DNA of 64,000 nt from Paragordius varius (lineage: Eukaryota; Nematomorpha): NCBI GenBank assembly GCA_964247055.1, contig OZ176050.1, positions 3,658,001 through 3,722,000 on the forward strand. The letters are read 5' to 3'. Below are positions 60,301 to 64,000 of the stretch, piece after piece. Made by a program: the position numbers and the translations under genes. Under the pieces are notes generated by a model. That model was given only the letters and a program-made list of their open reading frames with translations, was not told where the DNA came from and did no database searches. The stretch's first letter is position 1. Every line of letters begins with the position of its first letter.

Positions 60301-63300
60301 TGCTAACCTAAAATATCATCAATATATAATTCATTGGCAAAAAATATTTGACATACTTGTTTTAATCTTATTTATTAAAATCAATTTCCAAAAGTTAAAC
60401 CATAAGAAGTTCCCACTCATAAAAATCAAAAAAAAACTTTTATAAAAGTTTGTAATTTATTTTTTCGTAGATAACAAATACATACCATGGAACTAAATGA
60501 TGAATTGGGACTTGATTGTACGATAGTGATTGCTTTACTAATAAATTCATTAAATGGTCATCGTAAGTATGGTGAATACCACATAGTACCGCTAACGAAT
60601 AAATATAAAATTTAAAATTATATTATATATAAATATGTTGTAAACGATTTTACAAGAGATTTCACCTTTACCCTAATTTATGCCATTTCTTCCTTCATTA
60701 AAAATTTTGTTCTCAATATTGTTTAATCAAAAAATATTTATAATATTTATTGTCAAATTATCCAGAGCCAGTTGACGGATTTAAAAACAAATAAATCTTT
60801 TATGAGTGTGTAAGGCATCAAGATATGATTTAAATTCCATATTAAAACTTTTACTTTTGCGTATATAGACTTAAGTTATCTATCATCCAAATGCACAGAT
60901 CAAATTTTTTACATAAGGCAGTTTACCATAATCTTTACAACACCAATTCGCCATTTTAAAATTATTTTTTTGATAAAATAATTTAAAAAATTACTTGTAT
61001 TACATTCTTGGCCAAAATATCCCTTACGGCAATGGCAATGCCCATAGGAGTCACAAGCCCCATTCGAATTATTAGATGTACATCGACATCCTTCATAAAA
61101 ATAATTAAAGGTTGATAAATATATTAAAAAATTATATAAATATAGCGAATCCGCCTTTATTGACCTGATGTCCGCATGTTGAGGCTTTATTGTGAAACAT
61201 CTAGTAGAGCTTTATACACACTAATGGTTTAGAACATCTTTTTAAAAATTTATGGTAAATATATAACACATAAATATTTTTGAATCTGATTTTACGATTC
61301 CGATATCTCTATTTTCGAAACTATTTGACGTAAGTAATTAAATTTATATTTTACCGAAATCCAATCAAGTGCAACTTAAATTTTATTACAATCAAAATTT
61401 TATATATTTTAATGTTATTTTTTGAAATTTAGATTGGCTTTAATATCAAATACATGGCTCTTCCCATTTTTTTACATTTGATTCAAATTAACATTTAAAC
61501 ACAAATTTAACATAATAGTTCTTTATTTGGGTACGGACCCTTATAATAATATTAAATGGTAAATTTTGATTTAGTATTCAACACATACGTAATGCACCTA
61601 TCAACTGCATATGATTCACAAATCTATTACCCCTATTGAACATATCTTATAAATGATTTTTAACAGTAAACGACAACGACAGTTTGTAATTACATATTTG
61701 TAGCAATAAATTTGGTTCAGATTTGATAATATTATTTAAAATAAAATAATATTTTATGAAATTATATTACATACATACTTTTCTCACAACGCTTTCCAGT
61801 GTAACCGAGTCCACACGCACAAAAACCGCGTGCATCACACTGTGAAAACAAAGAATTAGTGGGGTGGCATAGGCACGCTTTACTGCAATCACCATAGTAA
61901 CCTGGCTTACATTTGCAATGCCCGATTTCATTACAATCAGTTATTGAGATACTATGGGAGATGTGACAATCACAGGCTACAAAAGGATGCATTTTATAAG
62001 TATTAAACAGAATAGAATGGGTCTTTAGTATGGTTGGGATTTCATCAGTATATAAGTTTGATAAATAGCCAAAATAGCTAAAACAACTCGTTTATTTTAT
62101 TCTATGTTTGCGCCAAATTACTTAAACAAATTTTACATTCGATTATGAGGTGGGAAACCATTTAGCATATTTTCGCATTGCAAAAAATAAAAATTGCATA
62201 AGAAATTTCTATAAAAAATATAGCTCCTATATAATAATTAACATATACGTAGGTTACATCTCCGACCATGATAGTTTGAGTGACATAAACAGTATCCAAA
62301 TGAATCACATACTCCATGACTACCACAAACGCTGCAATTGCATTCTGATATATCATTTAAGAATATATATGAAATCAGGAAATTTTGAAACATATATAAA
62401 CCATAATCCTAATCTATATATTTAAATGGAAAATGCTGGCTTTGTGATCTGGTACCAGAAAACCAGTAGACCCATTCAAATCCAAACTTCGAAAAATATA
62501 TTCATTAATGAATGCCCCGACAATAGCTTCGCCCTTTTTTTGAAATAGGCCCCCAGTTCGGGCCCACCCCGTGTGAAAAACGGGTTTTTTTGAAAACAGA
62601 AGTCCACAAAAATCGTGTCTTTGAGACAATTTTCTGGAGAACGTGTTGGACCATTCAATTTCAAATATGATTTTTGTTTACTTATTTCGATTGCGCCGAA
62701 CATAGTCATCTCGCTATTTTGATATAGGCCCTTTTTTACCCGCTCCCCCCGTAAAATGCCATTTTTTAAAAAAGCAAAATCCACAAAAATAATTTTTTAA
62801 GTCTATTTTTCCCCCAAGTAAACAATATATTAGTATGAATGCACCGTTTTAAAATTCCTATAAAATCATATTTAAATAATGTTTCGAAATCCACATATGT
62901 GGATCATTTTATTGTCCCTTATTTCAAATAGCCCCCCCAGAAGTCCGAACACGAGATTTACGCTAGTAAATTTATAAAGATTGAAGCAGAATCGGCTATG
63001 CTAAACGATAATTGTTTTGGTTTAATTATAATATAATTAGCGAAAATAGGTTCCTTATCTTATAGATGATAGATATTAATTTTTTACTTCATAATTTTGT
63101 TATTTAATATTATATTATAAAATAATAAAACTTAATTTGCAAATATAGAAGCACAATAATTTTTTTAAAAATAAAATTGGAATAATATCAACTGAAAATA
63201 AAACTTTTTTCACAATTGATTCCATAATAATTGGGTTTGCAATCACAATACCCATTCTGTTGACAGACGATAGAAGCCGAGTGGGCCGGATGACATTTGC

Positions 63301-63303
63301 AAT
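57358..63303 (-). CDS. EGF-repeat protein with C-terminal catalytically dead trypsin-fold domain (5' partial)
   Basis: Exons 5' to 3': 63303-63205, 62344-62249, 61976-61779, 61090-60995 (EGF modules), 60591-60486, 60307-60093, 59616-59425, 58207-58052, 57476-57358 (protease-like domain, stop at 57358). Five EGF-like modules read CKCHPAHSASIVCQQNGYCD, CSVCGSHGVCDSFGYCLC, CHISHSISITDCNEIGHCKC, CLCHPTNSLFSQCDARGFCA and CTSNNSNGACDSYGHCHC. The protease fold shows LCGIHHTYDD, VPWLARFLYEGKHICTGV, DSWILTVSSC, VTDSLALVLIG, TACLP, ASWGLT, KIFCAKSDQYMCRGQLGSP, VVGLWVSSDGSC and HFNWI. TVSSC replaces TAAHC (catalytic His to Ser) and GQLGSP replaces GDSGGP (catalytic Ser to Leu), so it is a serine protease homologue with no expected activity, probably secreted and used for binding. 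Every EGF exon is flanked by phase-1 introns. The 5' end and signal peptide lie beyond 64000. Confidence 0.85.
57477..58051. other. Intron with unusually long open frames on both strands
   Basis: The last intron of the EGF/protease-like gene carries a 119-codon plus-strand frame (57687-58046, with IYPELKLTKTIRLYSYDIFF and FYDRSFYGFLKININKSSKL) and an overlapping minus frame running from 57720 into the last exon. The splice sites either side keep the protease homology intact, so this is intronic for the host gene. A nested plus-strand gene or captured coding piece is possible; no family was recognised. Confidence 0.35.
62413..62966 (+). mobile_element. Helitron copy H8 (554 bp)
   Basis: Starts TCTATATATTTAAATGG after A and ends GAGATTTACGCTAG before T. 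The hairpin is mostly deleted (AAGTCCGAACACGAGATTT). Same short form as H1. It sits in the intron between the first two EGF exons of the host gene, in the opposite orientation to the host gene. Minus frames at 62414-62784 are element sequence, not genes. Confidence 0.88.
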
Positions 63304-64000
63304 CTGCATCAATATAATAATTAAATAAATATCGAATTCTATTCAGAAACAATTTGAAAATGTCGTTTGGTGTTGATCAATAATTTTTTTTAAATGAATA
63401 TATTTTGTCATAGTTTTTATAAAAGTATCCTGTAGGTGGTGCAGAAATCATATTATTACTATCAAAAACAAATAATGTTCAGAAGCTTTAACACCCGTAC
63501 ATGGTAATTTCGTTTTATGATTTTCTTTAAGATTTCAATAATTGATGGATTATTTTAGATTTAGGCAATACTCTTTTTTATGTTTAGCATTCTTAGGTCG
63601 TTTATTAGTAAACATACCAGCATTTACTTTTCCCGGTCGGTTAAGTAGCTGATTAATATATTTTCCAGCAATTCATACAAATTTATTACATCTTTAATCG
63701 AAGTGCACATTATCGAGAAAAATAAGTTGCTTCGATATCGATTTAGCTAACAGTTTGTTTTTACAAAATTTTGCTCGCTTAACCGTTATATTTTAAATTA
63801 ACAGTTGTAGTTCTTATTAATTAAAGTCATTTCAGAAAAAATGGAAAGAAAATCGTTATGAGGCGAATTGGTTTAGCTGGCAGATATTTCCAAAAAAATA
63901 TTTTTAAAAGAAAAGGGTTTTCATATCAGTATAAATCATTTGCAATTTAATAAATAATGACTCAATATCATTGATATATATATATATATATATATATATA
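63304..64000. other. Gene-free right end of window
   Basis: Presumably intron of the EGF/protease-like gene. No further EGF exon, signal-peptide exon or repeat was recognised. It ends in a TA microsatellite at 63974-64000. Confidence 0.5.

Overview
The window is strongly AT-rich nuclear DNA of an animal. The evidence is the gene set: a Sac2/INPP5F phosphoinositide phosphatase, a tamalin/CYTIP-type PDZ scaffold, a tandem family of tetraspanins, and a secreted EGF-repeat/trypsin-fold protein built from phase-1 exon modules. All genes are split by GT-AG introns. Several introns are exceptionally short (21-32 nt), and these sit near the 5' ends of genes. Introns of about 26 nt are known from dicyemid mesozoans, and short 5' introns from flatworms, so a small parasitic lophotrochozoan is a reasonable but unproven guess.

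Layout. 430-5698 (minus) is a 14-exon INPP5F-like gene that continues past the left edge. Only 52 bp away, 5751-9759 (plus) encodes a tamalin-like protein with a long Asn/Ser-rich tail. From about 11.2 to 54.4 kb runs a tetraspanin array on the minus strand: copy A (12999-18611+), a remnant D (about 31.9-32.06 kb), copy B (35347-41229, broken first exon) and copy C (45554-52780, complete, 258 aa), followed by a further intergenic remnant to about 54.4 kb. Between A and D lies a nest of mobile DNA (21-30.7 kb): a hAT element, one LINE inserted inside another, and a Tc1-like fragment. 57358-63303 (minus) is the EGF plus degenerate serine protease gene, whose 5' end lies beyond the window.

At least eight Helitron-type ends or copies are scattered through the window. 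They start TC, end CTAG after a small hairpin, and sit between A and T. They account for most of the repeated short open frames. Comparison of the tetraspanin copies gives empty-site evidence for the Helitrons, a mariner-like element, a 322-bp foldback element and two further TIR elements. No tRNA, rRNA, CRISPR array or LTR/virus-derived element was recognised.

The genes do not form an operon. INPP5F (endosomal phosphoinositide turnover) and tamalin (scaffold for Arf-GEF/receptor trafficking) both act in endosomal traffic and share one tiny intergenic region, so they may be co-regulated. The tetraspanins and the secreted EGF protein act at the cell surface or outside the cell.
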